Below are positions 36,937-48,666 of a stretch of 64,000 bases of DNA, piece by piece. The stretch is from Trogon surrucura (taxonomy: Eukaryota; Chordata; Aves; Trogoniformes; Trogonidae), in contig CM036658.1 in NCBI GenBank assembly GCA_020746105.1, forward strand, positions 10,896,689-10,960,688, given 5' to 3'. Positions within the stretch are counted from its first letter, which is position 1, and every line of letters begins with the position of its first letter. Below the pieces are notes generated by a model. The model saw only the letters and a program-made list of their open reading frames with translations. It was not told where the DNA came from and ran no database searches. The position numbers and the translations under genes are program-made.

Positions 36937-38640
36937 CTCCTCTGCTCGGCTGCAGGACCCTCTGAGAACAGGACTCTCTAGCGTACCACCAGGAATTTCC
37001 CGGAGGGACTCCTCACCTCAGTCGGATCACAGCAGCAGCAGACAAGGGCCATCTAAAGGAAGAAGGTATTCTTTTGCCTTTTCTTTGGAAACTTGGCTTG
37101 GATATATCCTTGCTTTGAGTTCCCATAATTTGTAGGAGACGTCCTGTGTTGGGTACCGTATGCTGGATTAACAGTATTTACTGAAATCCAGTGCATATTT
37201 ATATTTGTTTGTAACTTGGATGTATCCTTGTTTGTATGCATAGTTATGTTTGCTTGCATTTGATTTGTATGCATACTTGGTACTTTGTTGTGGATTTGTT
37301 TGTTACTTTGAACCACTGGGTAGGGCTATTCAGACACAGTGTAAGATTATGGCTAAACTACATAAGGCAAATTATTTGTGATTTTGTGGGCATGTGAACA
37401 AGTTAGATGATTTGAGAGAAGTGAGGGTTTGTCAGGTGCAGTGTATCAGGTTACTAATGCCAGAGGGTAGGCTCGCTGTGAATGGTAATCTCTGGTATGT
37501 ATGTTTGTACTTCTGTAATAACATGCTGGTATTGACCTATTGATATTAAACTTGGTTGTGTTTATAAGGAACTGTTTATGGAAAAGTCATTTGGATTTGA
37601 TGCTTGTGTGAGTGGACTGAGTGACAGAGATGCGGCATAGCTGCGAAGCAAGTGTGCAGTCCTGAACCGTGGTTCTGTTATCCCGTGAGGTGTGCAGCTG
37701 GAGACAAAGGAAGTGATTGTAGGGTCTGAGGATCCTTGTGACCTTACTGCTAACTTTTGTTATTCTGGTGGATTTACATATGCATTAACATCCTGTGTGG
37801 TGGGACAACAAAGTGGTGACATTCTGAGAAAAAGCCCCCTAGGGTGTATCTTAGAGCACTGGAAAAATATAGGGGGACCACCAGGAAGGAATGTGAAAAA
37901 AAAGATATTAATCAAGTATTGTAATTAGTGGTGGTCCTTGTCCGAAGTAGAGGATGTTGAAAAATGGGCCTTTAAGGAATCTTTGAATTATAATACAATC
38001 TTGCAATTCATGCTGTTTTGCTGCTAGGAAGTAAAATAGGGTAAAGTGCTATATGTGGATCTTTTCTTTACACTCAGAAATTTCTATAAATCCAGAGAGG
38101 ACTCGACGGGTGACCTGTTTGGGTAAAGGTGCCGTTCTCAGTACCAGATTTGAAAGCCTGGAGAGGGTGGGGGTGATACAGGGAAGATCTGGAACAGGTA
38201 GTGAAAGTCACGAAAACCTTAATTTAACATCGTGATCCCAACTGGAGAGATCTGCAGATGATCTTAAGTAATCTAATGTCTTATGAGGAGAGAAGAATCA
38301 TTCTGGATAAAGCACAGGCAGGGAGATTAGAGGATCCTTTTCTGGCTAACAACTCTAATTGTAATCTTAACAATTGTGTTCACAGACTATTATTAACTGA
38401 CTATCAGAGACTGATTTTCATGGTGTTCGGAGTGCAATTCCAAAAGCAAGGTATTGGTCCAAATTGTATCAAGTCATTCGCAGAAAGAAGGAGGAACCCT
38501 CTTCTTTCCCTGAGAGATTGATGGAAACAGTGAGAAAATAGACTGATTTAAATTCGGAAAATGGAGCAAACACTGTCTTGCTAATCCACCTCAGACTAAG
38601 CCAGGTGCTGAGAGTGATACAAGTAGATCATGCCTAAAAA
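36937..38640 (+). pseudogene. Gammaretrovirus-like leader and decayed gag
   Basis: After the primer-binding site comes a leader of about 850 bp, then gag remnants. The matrix-like part runs through the frame ending at 37928 (SPLGCILEHWKN) and continues past an in-frame TAG with WWSLSEVEDVEKWA and SLNYNTILQ. YVDLFFTLRNFYK follows near 38060. Capsid-like sequence is at 38258-38521 (MSYEERRIILDKA), shifting frame at about 38470 into QVIRRK and FPERLMETVRK. In-frame stops are numerous. The element ends at about 38640. Protease, pol, env and the 3' LTR are absent, so it is a 3'-truncated ERV1 relic. Confidence 0.75.
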
Positions 38641-39876
38641 ACATGGGAAAATTATTCTTCTTGTTGCTATGAATCACACCACCATGTTACGTGATTTCTT
38701 CCCTGCAATTGTTAGCATTTGCTTTCTGGTGCAGCAGGAATGATGGTCAGCTTGTTGAGCACTTCATATTTTTAAACCCCATTTTTTCACTACTTAATTG
38801 CTTTTTTTTTGTTTGAATTCTGCCCTTCATGGGACCTTGAAGTATATAATGTTTTCCTGGCTCTGAGAAGCTCTTTAGAAAATCGACAGCATACATCAAA
38901 GAGCTTTCTATTTATCAAAAACCAGAAGGTAAATTTATCACTAAGTGATTGGTACAGGTATATCTGACCTTAATTATAGAAATTCCTTTCTTCCACATGC
39001 AGCTTTTTTAACTTGTTGCTCACCCATTAGATCGCAGAGGCTTATTAGGAGCTTTCAGTGTCTTACATAGATGTATTTTGTGTGCCAAGTATCATTGAAA
39101 CCATCTTTAAAATTGCTTGGGAGAAGAAACCCTGAGTACAAGTACTAGAGGAAGATTCCTCTGCTTTAGGATTTGATATGTCAGCTACTCATTTTTTTCA
39201 GAACTGTTGCAAAATAAATTTTCTGTAAACAGTGTGATGTTTGTTTTAAAGAGGGATCTACTTAGTTGTAGGATGCTTTGGGAGATGTTGCTTTACCAAC
39301 ACCCAGCAGGTTTCCGATGTCTTCACACTCCTCCCGGTTTTGAGTAAAGCTGCAGCTGCTAGATGTCATCTCTGCATTGCTGATTTTGCAAGGGATACAT
39401 TGGGAATTGCAGGAATCAAGAGGGCAGAGACACCCTTCAGTGCAGAGTCTTTGTACAAATCCTTGACTTAGGTCAACCTAACTTATTTTGGTACCTTACC
39501 TGGTTACCTGTTTATTTAAGAAGGAAAAAAAAAACACTTTTGGGGGACAAGTTAGTCTGCCTATGGTCTGGCTTATTTTCTAGGGACGCGTCTTTCTCTT
39601 TGATAGCCGTGGAAGGAGTTTATTAGGTTTTGGCACTAGACATCAGTTGTGTCAGCAACTGTGTGTCGAGTGAATGAACTGAATTGTGATCCCAATCCTC
39701 AATCTCTCTGAAGTAGAGGGAATTAGAACATAGCATGAAAAAATGTGATAGAAATACAAGGTAGTATTGATAGTCTTCTTCCACATCTGGTTTAGGAAAA
39801 TTTGTTTGATCACTTACAAAAATATGTTTGATCACCATAGATTTGGTGTTCCTATCTAATAATATACTTTAAATGG
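38641..39876. other. Intergenic, nothing recognised
   Basis: AT-rich, without exon or repeat hallmarks. Confidence 0.45.
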
Positions 39877-41066
39877 TGTAGTGGTTTGACCCTGGTTGGC
39901 AGCCAGGTGTCCACACAGCCGCTTTCTCACTCCCCCTTCTCCACTAAACAGGGGGAGAAAATATTTCAAAGGGCTCAGGGTTTGAGATAAAGACAGGGAG
40001 ATCACTCTCATTTACTGTCCCGGGCAAAACAGACTCGATTTTGACAAAATTAATCACATTTATTAAGAGAATCAATCAGAGAGGAGTAGTGAGAAATAAA
40101 AAAAAGCAAAGAGATCTTAAAAACAGAACACATTTCCTTCATCCCTCCCTTCTTCCCGGGCTTAACATCAATCCTAGTCTCTCCACCTCCTCCCCCTGAG
40201 CGGTGCAGGGGGACAGGGAATGGGGGTTGCGGTCAGTTCATCTGACGTTGGTTCCACCGCTTCTTCACTCCGGGGGAGGACTCTTCACTCTTCCCCAGGG
40301 CCATTGTGGGGTCCCTCTCATGGGAGACAAGCTTCACGCTCTCTTCTCCAGCGTGAGTCGTCCCACGAAGGGCAATTCATCACAAACTGCCCAACGGGAG
40401 ACACCCCACGAGGGGCAGCCCACCCCTCGTGAGTCTGAGGTGCAGTCCTTTGGGGGAAACTGCTCCAGCCTGAGTCCCCTGCAGCGTCCCAAAAGTCCCA
40501 CTAGCCAACCTGCTCCAGCGTGGGCATTCCTCTCTGCCACGGGCTACAGGTTCCAGCAGAGACTTGCTCTGATGCAGCTTCCCATGGGCTGCAGCCCCCT
40601 TCAGGCATCCACTCACACTTCGTGGAGTCCTCTACATGGTGGACATCTACGCAGTGATCCTCACGGTGGACATCTACAACCCGCCCATGGGCTGCAGGAG
40701 GACAACCCGGTTCACCATGGTCTTCACCACAGACCTGGGGGACTCTCTGCTCCGGCGCCTGGAGCTCATCCTCCCATCCTCCTTCTTCACTGACCTTGGT
40801 GTCTGCACAGATTCTCACTCCTCCATCTCTGTGCCAGCTGTTGTGGTGCAGTTTTTTTCCCCTTTCTTAAATATGTTTTCATAGAGGCGTTCCTCTGCTA
40901 TCATTTTACTGACAGGCTCAGCCTTGGTCAGCGGCGGGTCCCTCTTTGTAGCCGGCTGGCATTGGCTCTATCAAACTTGGGGAGCTTCTAGCAGTTTCTT
41001 GCAGAAGCCACCCTGCAAATCCCCCCTCCCCCTCCCGCCAAAATCCAGCCAGGCCAAACCAATACA
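39877..41066 (-). mobile_element. Solo ERVL-type LTR, 1190 bp, with 5-bp target duplication
   Basis: Begins TGTAGTGGTTTGACCCTGG and ends CCAGGCCAAACCAATACA. These are imperfect inverted repeats of about 18 bp with TG...CA ends. AATGG at 39872-39876 and 41067-41071 is a 5-bp target duplication. AATAAA on the minus strand at about 40055 and the family's usual layout place its sense strand on minus. The GC-rich middle (40200-40850) contains repeated CCATGGGCTGCAG-like units and yields open frames (up to 196 codons) that are not genes. The internal viral region has been lost, presumably by LTR-LTR recombination. Confidence 0.88.
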
Positions 41067-42229
41067 AATGGATAAAGTTTTCCGGATCCTAGTAACTGAA
41101 AACATATCGTTTTCCATCTCCTATACAGGCTTTGTTTCGGTTGAAGATGTGTCTGGCAGCTGTTTTAATTAAGCAAAGCAAAAGCACTGAGAAAGGAAAG
41201 TTGTATGAAGTATGATATGAAACGTGACTTCAGGAAGATTCATACAAAACAGATTGACACCATGGTCAACATGACTAGATGTTCATAGCAGGGGCTTCCT
41301 TTTCTTACGTACATGGATATTCCAGGTACTGCAGCAGTATGTCCACTGTATAGCTTCAACTCCCAGCCAATGACTCTTGAATACTATCAGCCTGATCTTG
41401 AAAGAGGTTTCAGCTGAATTTAGGTGCTTTAATGACTTTTAAGAAAGGCTTCACAAAATGATTATTTTACTCACATTTACCAGGTGAATAATGGGTGTTT
41501 CTTTTTCCTCTCATCTTTGGTGTGGACAGGACTTCAGGGATCAGTTAAGCCAGCCTTTTGCTCTGAAGGATAAATAGTTTACCTGGAGATATTTATTTAG
41601 AGTATTCACAGACTACCTACTGAAGGAACTTTTATCTCTTCCCAAGGTAATTCATTCCTGTGCAGTCTTCACTTACCAAGTGATTGCTCTTTAATTGTCA
41701 GGTCTCTGAACACTTTCCTGTTCCTGTTGAATATTATTGAAATCACTGCCAGGTCTCCAGAATGGTTCTATTCTATTGAACATCAGTACTAATTAATTTC
41801 AAGCTAGGCTGGTGAGTCCTGAATCCATTTGTACCTGTTTTATCACACCCTAGGTTACATTCTTCTCTCAGAAGAAATTACAAGGAGACTATATATTCCT
41901 GAGTTAAAAAAAAAAATAAAATCAGTGATTCAATGTTCAGACTGACAAAACTAAACAAGTCTGCTGTCTTTCCCCCACAGATGTTGAATCTTGAGAAGGA
42001 GGAATTATATAGGGTAAAATTAAAAAATTATTATTCTGCTAACTTCTGTAGCTCTAAGATTTTGTATCTAGTCATCCTCAACTTATGGCATACTATTATC
42101 CCCCATTTTATAGATCATTTCACAGTGTGTCCCAACAACCAGACCCATCACGGAAGTTAGAACTGTAAGTACTGTTGTTAGTGATGACAAAGAAAGAGAG
42201 CTTAAGGGAGTGATAATTTACTTCTGTTT
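41067..42229. other. Intergenic, nothing recognised
   Basis: AT-rich, no recognisable feature. Confidence 0.45.
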
Positions 42230-42685
42230 GGCACTTGCAAGGCCGTATCTGAATTACTGTATCCGGCTGGGGGCTCAGAGCACAAAGAAGACTCACGTAC
42301 TGGACTGAGCCCAACAGAGAGTCACAGGAGACTTTGGAGACTGGAGCACATGTAGGCGTCACTTAAGGAGCTGAGTTTGCTTAGTCTTCAGAAGAGAAAG
42401 GTAAGAACAGCTCTAACTTCAGGTCTCGCCTAACTAATGGGAAGGTACCAAGAAGACAGAGCTAAGTTTTTTTTTGCAGATGGGTACAGCAAAAGGGCAA
42501 GAGAAAACAGGCACAAATTGTAGCAAGGAAAATGTAAGGAGAAAAATGAATTTGTGAATATGGAGAAAAAACCTTGACAGTAAAGGTGGTTAAGCACTGA
42601 AACAGGTTGCCCAGAGAAGTTATCTCCATCCCTGGAGATCTTCAAAACTCAGTTAGACAAACTGCTCTGTGATTCTGTGGTAGAG
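42230..42685 (+). mobile_element. Ancient CR1 3' fragment
   Basis: Degenerate plus-strand CR1. Recognisable pieces include CTTGCAAGGCCGTATCTGAA, corresponding to the conserved LVRPHLE stretch, CTGAGTTTGCTTAGTCTTCA for the GLFSLEKR stretch, and a 3' end with CCCTGGAGATCTTCAAAACT and CTCTGTGATTCTGTG. It is much more diverged than the other copies in the window. Confidence 0.8.
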
Positions 42686-45600
42686 AAATGCCATTTCAAG
42701 TTTATGTTAATGACAAAAGTAACCGGAAAGGAAAAAGTATTCAAAGTAGATGTCTGCTGTTCGTGTTCAAAATCACTGTACAGCAGTTTCTTGTTCTTGC
42801 TTACAATTCATGGAAACAGGGTGCACAGGCATTTCAGGATAGAGCATAGTGACAAAACATGACTTCTCTTAGGCTTAAAAAAATGGCATGAAAAACTGTG
42901 GCATACTGGCATGTCATTCCTGTCTGTTCAGACTGGCAAATCTGAGCCAAGCTATTCACCAAAACGATGGTTGTGATTTTCACCTTTTGGTGAAGTCAGC
43001 TGTTTGACAATTGTTTACTATTTCTCGGAGCTAGTACTTTACCTCTTTCAGAATGGTGAATTATTTAAATACTCAAAACCCTTCCTTGGCTTCTTGTCTT
43101 TATTCCCTTTGTTGTTCAATTATTTTTGCTTTTGGCAAGAATGTAGTTAATCTATTATCGTAATGATGTGGAGTTTTTAAAAGAAATTGTTAATGTAATC
43201 TGTACAACTGTTTTAATTCTCTTTTAATCTTTGTAACCAAGACAAGGTTTTTTAAATGACAGTTTTATAAAAGTACGTAATTATTGATAATACAGCAGAG
43301 GTGCGTGACATTAGTTGTTAGTAATTACTATATGTGCTTAAATGGTTAGTCATAGGCAGGAGTTTCTGCATAAAGACGATTTAAGTCAAAATATGACTCA
43401 TATATTAAGGGCTGTATCTATATTTTTTTTTTTAATAATGTCTCATTAATTGAAATGTACTTCATATATGGTTTTGTTAGGAGTGTTCCAGAACTCTTCC
43501 CATGAAAACTGGTTTGGTACAGATAATACACAGTACATATTATCACAATTTATTATACAGTATTAAACTCTATTATTAACATACTGAATAGTGAAAAGCA
43601 TTGTATCTGTTCAAAATATGTTTATATTCTGATGGTCATTTACTATCTTACACTACCCCTTAGTAGCATATAATGTTTGTACTATCCATCAATGAAAGTG
43701 ATCCAGGCTGTGTCATTAATGAATAAACAGTGTAAATGACTATAGAGAGAGAGTTAAATAGACATTTATTTCAGTATTTCGATAGCTGAGAATGCCTCTT
43801 GAGAGTAGAAAAGAGTTCGTATTTGTTTTCCAAATATGAAGTAATTTAAACAAATAATGTGTCTACAATACTTTCCCACTGTATTTGATGTTATATTTAA
43901 GTGATACATGACAAACAGGGCAAATAACTTTGCATTCAACTCCAAAGTTACTTGCAAAATCAGGAATCTTGTGGGGCTGGGTTTTCATCATGCTGGTAGA
44001 AGTTTTACCACTGAACCTAACTGACCATCCTTCTATTATATTGGTCTTAAACCAGAGAGTCAACTTCCTTGACTTTAAAGGCAGTTTTATTTTCTTTTTT
44101 TTTTTTTTTCTGGAAAAGAGTATGTAAGATTTGTCTTTGGTTCTCCATATTATTTTTGTGTAACTCAAAAGAATAGCAATCTATTGAAGAATTACCAGAA
44201 GTTTTAACATAATCTACCTTGGAAAGACTTTTTGTGTCATTTACTTTTCACTCACTGCTCTACAACAGCCATTCTATCATGTTTATTCTAGGCAAAACAT
44301 ATCAAAATTATTTTCTCTTTTAGATATTAAATTTGATCAGGTGATTACAAAAATCTGAACTTAGAAAATCTACAAAGCAGCAGGTTTCCCTAAGCCAGTT
44401 GATGGAACAGTCTATTAGGTGCATGTAAATTAGGCCTACATTCTCAAAAATATGTCGATTATTTGTGTTTATTTTAGTGTTTTCCAAATCCTTTTGAGGT
44501 TATTGGTATAATTGCAATGAAGGCTGCAGAAGCTTATACGTTAGGCAAAGTCATGCTCATCTCTTAAATATGGGGGCCTTCATGTGAAACATTTGTGCTC
44601 ATAAGAAAAAAGTTGGAACATGCTGCAGCAAGGATGGTTTTTGAAGTGTTGAGCCCTGGGCTGCAGTGTTGCACATAGGACTGTTCTGCATTTTCCATTT
44701 GATCTTTAGAAATTTAAAAGAAAAAAAAAGTTAAAATATTTGGTTTTGATCCTTCCATCTGAAATTGAGAGCTTTTCTAAAGCAATGCATCTAGGGAAGA
44801 GCCATTAGACTTCAAGTTATTAAATCGGAGGGTTTTTTTCTGCTAGGAAGAAATTCTGGAGAGAATTCCCAATCCTTCTGTATGCAGTACATGTTCTGTC
44901 CCTGACATTAGTGGGGTCAGAAGGCCATCCTGGTTATCTGTCCGGCTAAGCAGTTTCAGCTTCTCTTACGGATGCAATGGTAGAATACCCATTATCAGCA
45001 TTCTAGACAGCTCCAGAAATGTAACAAGTGGAAATTAAAGGTAGCTGTATTCATAGCCCTGCTCCTGTTGTTGGACTGCTGTCCCCTCTGTGTTCGAATC
45101 CTTTTAACCACACTGCTGCTGAATACTTGCTTCTCCCTTCGGCACAGGGGAGTTTGCAGGTGGTGCCTGTCCTATGAGATCTGACATACGATAGTCCCTC
45201 AGAACTGGGCTGTGCAAATCAGATGGAGTTTCATACTGTCACAGTGTGAGTGTAAAAGGAATGTTAGGTAGAGCTATGTGATGCTTGAGATGACGGCCTT
45301 TATAGGTATGGACCCTGTTAAGATGTCCTGGGTGCTTACAAAGGGCGAGACCATACTTACCAAAGTCTGCTGCATTCATCAGTCCGGTTCTAGGTGGAGT
45401 AGAAACCACAATGTCTTTCACACCTTTGTTGCTTCATTTCTTTTCTTGTTAGGATGGATATCTTGTGTGGGAGAAAGCCAAAATATATCAGGACAAACAT
45501 TTGTTTCAATATTCGTTTGAAATCAGTGGAGGGAAACGTTTAAAGATATCATATACTTTATTTGCTTAGAAAAAATTGAACTTTTTGAGTGTAGTGTACG

Positions 45601-46094
45601 CCGTAACCAGGTCCTGAAACCAAAAGAGTTTTTTCATTCTTTATCTTTCTTTGTCCATTCTTCCTGAATTTCTTATAAGCTACCTGGATTCTGTGTGTTA
45701 GTTTTCTTATTCATTTATTTATTCTTAAATACAGTAATATTATCTGTACTATTGTCTGGCATGCATTTCTCATAAAATACATGAATAAATAGAAATGTTT
45801 TCTTTCCTGATAAGTTTTGTACAGGGAAAGGCTGATGAGTGCTGATTCGCTTCATGCTTCTGGCACTACTGCTCCGCCTGAGAAATTACTATGCTGCATA
45901 CTCAGAGCAAGGCAAATAGCTGAACATTTACATTTTTATTTGGAATCATTCTACAACTGAAATCTTGAATTTCCTGATTTGTACATCTTCTGTGATTAAG
46001 CAACATGTTACACATTTTTTGTAACCTTATCATACAAAATTGCCTGTTGGATCAGTAACTTGCAATGATGTGCAGTCAGAGTATATTTATTAGG
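42686..46094. other. Intergenic, nothing recognised
   Basis: 3.4 kb of AT-rich sequence. Poly-T runs at about 43423 and 44094 are low complexity. No exon, RNA gene or repeat family seen. Confidence 0.45.
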
Positions 46095-46349
46095 AAATTA
46101 TGGAAGGAATTAGAGCTTCCTCCCCCAGAAACGTAGCAGGATCAATAGTCCATCTGAAGTGCATCTGCACTAACACATGCGGCGTGGGCAACAAACAGGA
46201 GGAGCTGGAAGCCACTGCGCAGCAGGAAAACTGGTATATAGTTGCCATCATGGAAACATGGTGGGATGACCCTCACAACCAGCGTGCTGGAATGGATGGC
46301 TATAAACTCTTCGGAAGGTGTATACAAAGAAGGAAAGGAAATAGGGTAG
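46095..46349 (+). mobile_element. Host CR1, segment 1 (endonuclease start)
   Basis: First of four pieces of one plus-strand CR1 that spans 46095-51187 around three later insertions. It encodes VHLKCICTNTCGVGNKQEELEA and the start of the endonuclease (NWYIVAIMETWWDDPHNQ) up to the glycine-rich strand, where a solo LTR is inserted at 46350. The coding sequence resumes at 46883. Confidence 0.9.
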
Positions 46350-46882
46350 TGTGGCAGGTGCATCCTTCCCCCATTGGTCGGGAGTGACCCCCCCTCTGTG
46401 AGTCAGCAGTTGTTAGGCAGATTTCAGAGAATATTCTGGAAACCTGGGCTAGCTCGGAAATGACCCATCACCCCGAGAGGCACTCTCAGGAAGCTGGCTG
46501 GCAGCCAGTGTGAGGCCCATATGGCTTGATTGACCACAGTCAACTCGACTGAGACTTTAAAATGGGGTGCTGGCAGCCATCTTGTGGGAGTTCCCTCATG
46601 GCAGCTGGCTCTGCAGGCAGGGGTGCTCAATCTCCCCCCTTAGGTGGGATGCTGCCTAAAGGGGTTGAGACTCCTCATCTTTTATAAGGGGGGCGTATTA
46701 GGATCCGGATCATTATTCTTTGGTTAGGGTGGGTGTAGTGTAGTTAACTCTTCTCCTCAATTGATACCCGAACCTTTAATTTTGGAGGCGCTTCTGTTTA
46801 TTAATAAATATAATTTAGGCACGTGTGTGAATTTATCATCTTTAGAAACATGGGGGCACTCTTCTCCACTGTCTCCATGACA
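46350..46882 (+). mobile_element. Solo LTR, 533 bp, inserted in CR1
   Basis: TG...CA element (TGTGGCAGG...CCATGACA) flanked by the 5-bp duplication GGTAG at 46345-46349 and 46883-46887. Removing it and one copy of GGTAG rejoins CR1 endonuclease sequence (GGGTAGCCCTGTATGTTAG). TATAA at 46683-46687 and AATAAA at 46803-46808 place its sense on the + strand. The 5-bp duplication suits several retroviral classes. The family was not recognised. Confidence 0.9.
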
Positions 46883-47210
46883 GGTAGCCCTGTATGTTAG
46901 AGCACGTTTTGATTGTCTAGAGTTTAATGACGATAGGGTTGAGTGTTTATAGGTAAGAATCAGAGGAAAGGCCAGCGAGACAGATATCGTAACAGGAGTC
47001 TGCTATGGACCACCCAGCCAGGATGAAGCAGCAGAGGAAATATTCTGTAAGCAGTTGGGAAAAGTCTCAAAGATCACTAGTCCTTGTTCTCACAGGAAAC
47101 TTCAGATGTCTGTTGGAAATACAATACAGCAGAGAGAAAACAGTCCAGTAGGTTCCTGGAGTGTGTAGAGAACTTCCTCACACAGCTCGTGGGTGAGACA
47201 ATGAGAGAAG
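46883..47210 (+). mobile_element. Host CR1, segment 2 (endonuclease middle)
   Basis: Continues the endonuclease: VRIRGKASETDIVTGVCYGPP near 46950-47010, then a frameshift and SRFLECVENFLTQLVGETMRE up to 47210. The family's next residues (GVLLDLLLVNREGL) are at 48667, after an inserted CR1. Confidence 0.88.
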
Positions 47211-48666
47211 TTAGGTCATGGGGAACAGGTGAGGTGCCTGAAGACTGGAGGAAAGTGAATGTCACTCCAGTCTATAAGAAGGCCAGGAAGGATGACCTGA
47301 ATAACTACAGACCCGTCAGCCTCACCTCCATCCCTGGAAAGGTGATGGAACATCTTATCCTTGATGCTGTCTATAGGCATATCAAGGATAAGAAGGTTAT
47401 TAGGAGCAGTCAGCATGGCTTTGCCAAGGGGAAGTTATGTTTGACCAACCTGATAGCCTTTTATGAAGACATAACCAGTTGGATGGATGGTGGCCATGCA
47501 GTGGACGTGGTCTACCTGGACATCAGCAAGGCCTTTGACACCGTCTCCCACAGCATCCTCATAGGTAAACTGAGGAAGTGTGGTCTGGATGACCAAGTAG
47601 TGAGGTGAGTCGAGAACTGGTTGAAGGGAAGAAGCCAGAGAGTTGTGGTCAATGGGGCTGAATCTGGCTGGATGCTTGTGTCTAGTGGGGTCCCTCAGGG
47701 GTCAGTGCTTGGGCCGGTGCTGTTTAATATATTTATCAATGATCTGGACGAGGGATTAGAGAGTGCTGTCAGCAAGTTTGGTGATGATATGAAATTGGGA
47801 GGAGTGGTTGACACACCAGCAGGCTGTGCTGCCATTCAGAGAGACCTGGACAGGCTGGAGGGCTGGGTGGGGAGAAATCTGATGAAGTTTAACAAGGGCA
47901 AGTGTAGAGTTTTGCACTTGGGAAAAAATAACCCCATGTGCCAATATAGGTTTGGGACTGCCCTGCTGGAGAGCAGTGCAGGGGAAAGGGACCTGGGGGT
48001 TGTAGTGGACAGCAGGATGACCATGAGCCAGCAATGTGCCCTCATGGCCAAGAAGGCCAATGGCATCCTGGGGTGTATTAGAAGGGGGTAGCTGGTAGGT
48101 CAAGAGAGGTCCTCCTGCCCCTCTACTCTGCCCTGGTGAGGCCGCATCTGGAATATTGTGTCCAGTTCTGGGGCCCTCAGCTCAAGAAGGACAGGGAACT
48201 GCTTGAGAGAGTCTAGCGCAGAGCCACGAGGATGATGAAGGGAGTGGAGCATCTTCCTTATGAGGAAAGGCTGAAGGAGCTGGGTCTCTTTAGCTTGGAG
48301 AAGAGGAGACTGAGGGGTGACCTCATTAATGTTTATAAATATGTCAAGAGGGAATGTCAGGAAGATGGAGACAGGCTCTTTTCAGCGGCGTCCACTGACA
48401 GGACAAGGGGCAATGGATGTAAGCTGGAACATAAGAGGTTCCATAAAAATATGAGGAAAAACTTTTTTACTGTGAGGGTGACCGAGCACTGGCACAGGCT
48501 GCCTAGGGAGGTTGTGGAATCTCCTTCTTTGGAGATATTCAAAACCCACCTGGACACGTTCCTGTGTGACCTACTGTAGGTGATCCTGCTCCGGCAGGGG
48601 GGTTGGACTAGATGATCTTTAAGGTCCCTTCCAACCTCTAACATTCTGTGATTCTGTGATTCTGTG
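47211..48666 (+). mobile_element. CR1 LINE inserted in the host CR1
   Basis: 5'-truncated plus-strand CR1 starting inside the EN-RT linker (SWGTGEVPEDWRK). The RT is well preserved: [53 protein letters not shown] and the catalytic motif [10 protein letters not shown], then [15 protein letters not shown]. It ends [31 protein letters not shown] and ATTCTGTG tails. Stops at about 47609 and 48090 break the frame. It is the same subfamily as the element at 28891-31937, sharing the FGDD motif, protein sequence and tail. Confidence 0.94.

Noticed and set aside
40203-40793. 196-codon + strand frame
   Set aside because: Lies entirely in the GC-rich middle of the solo ERVL LTR, antisense to it, with internal repeats.
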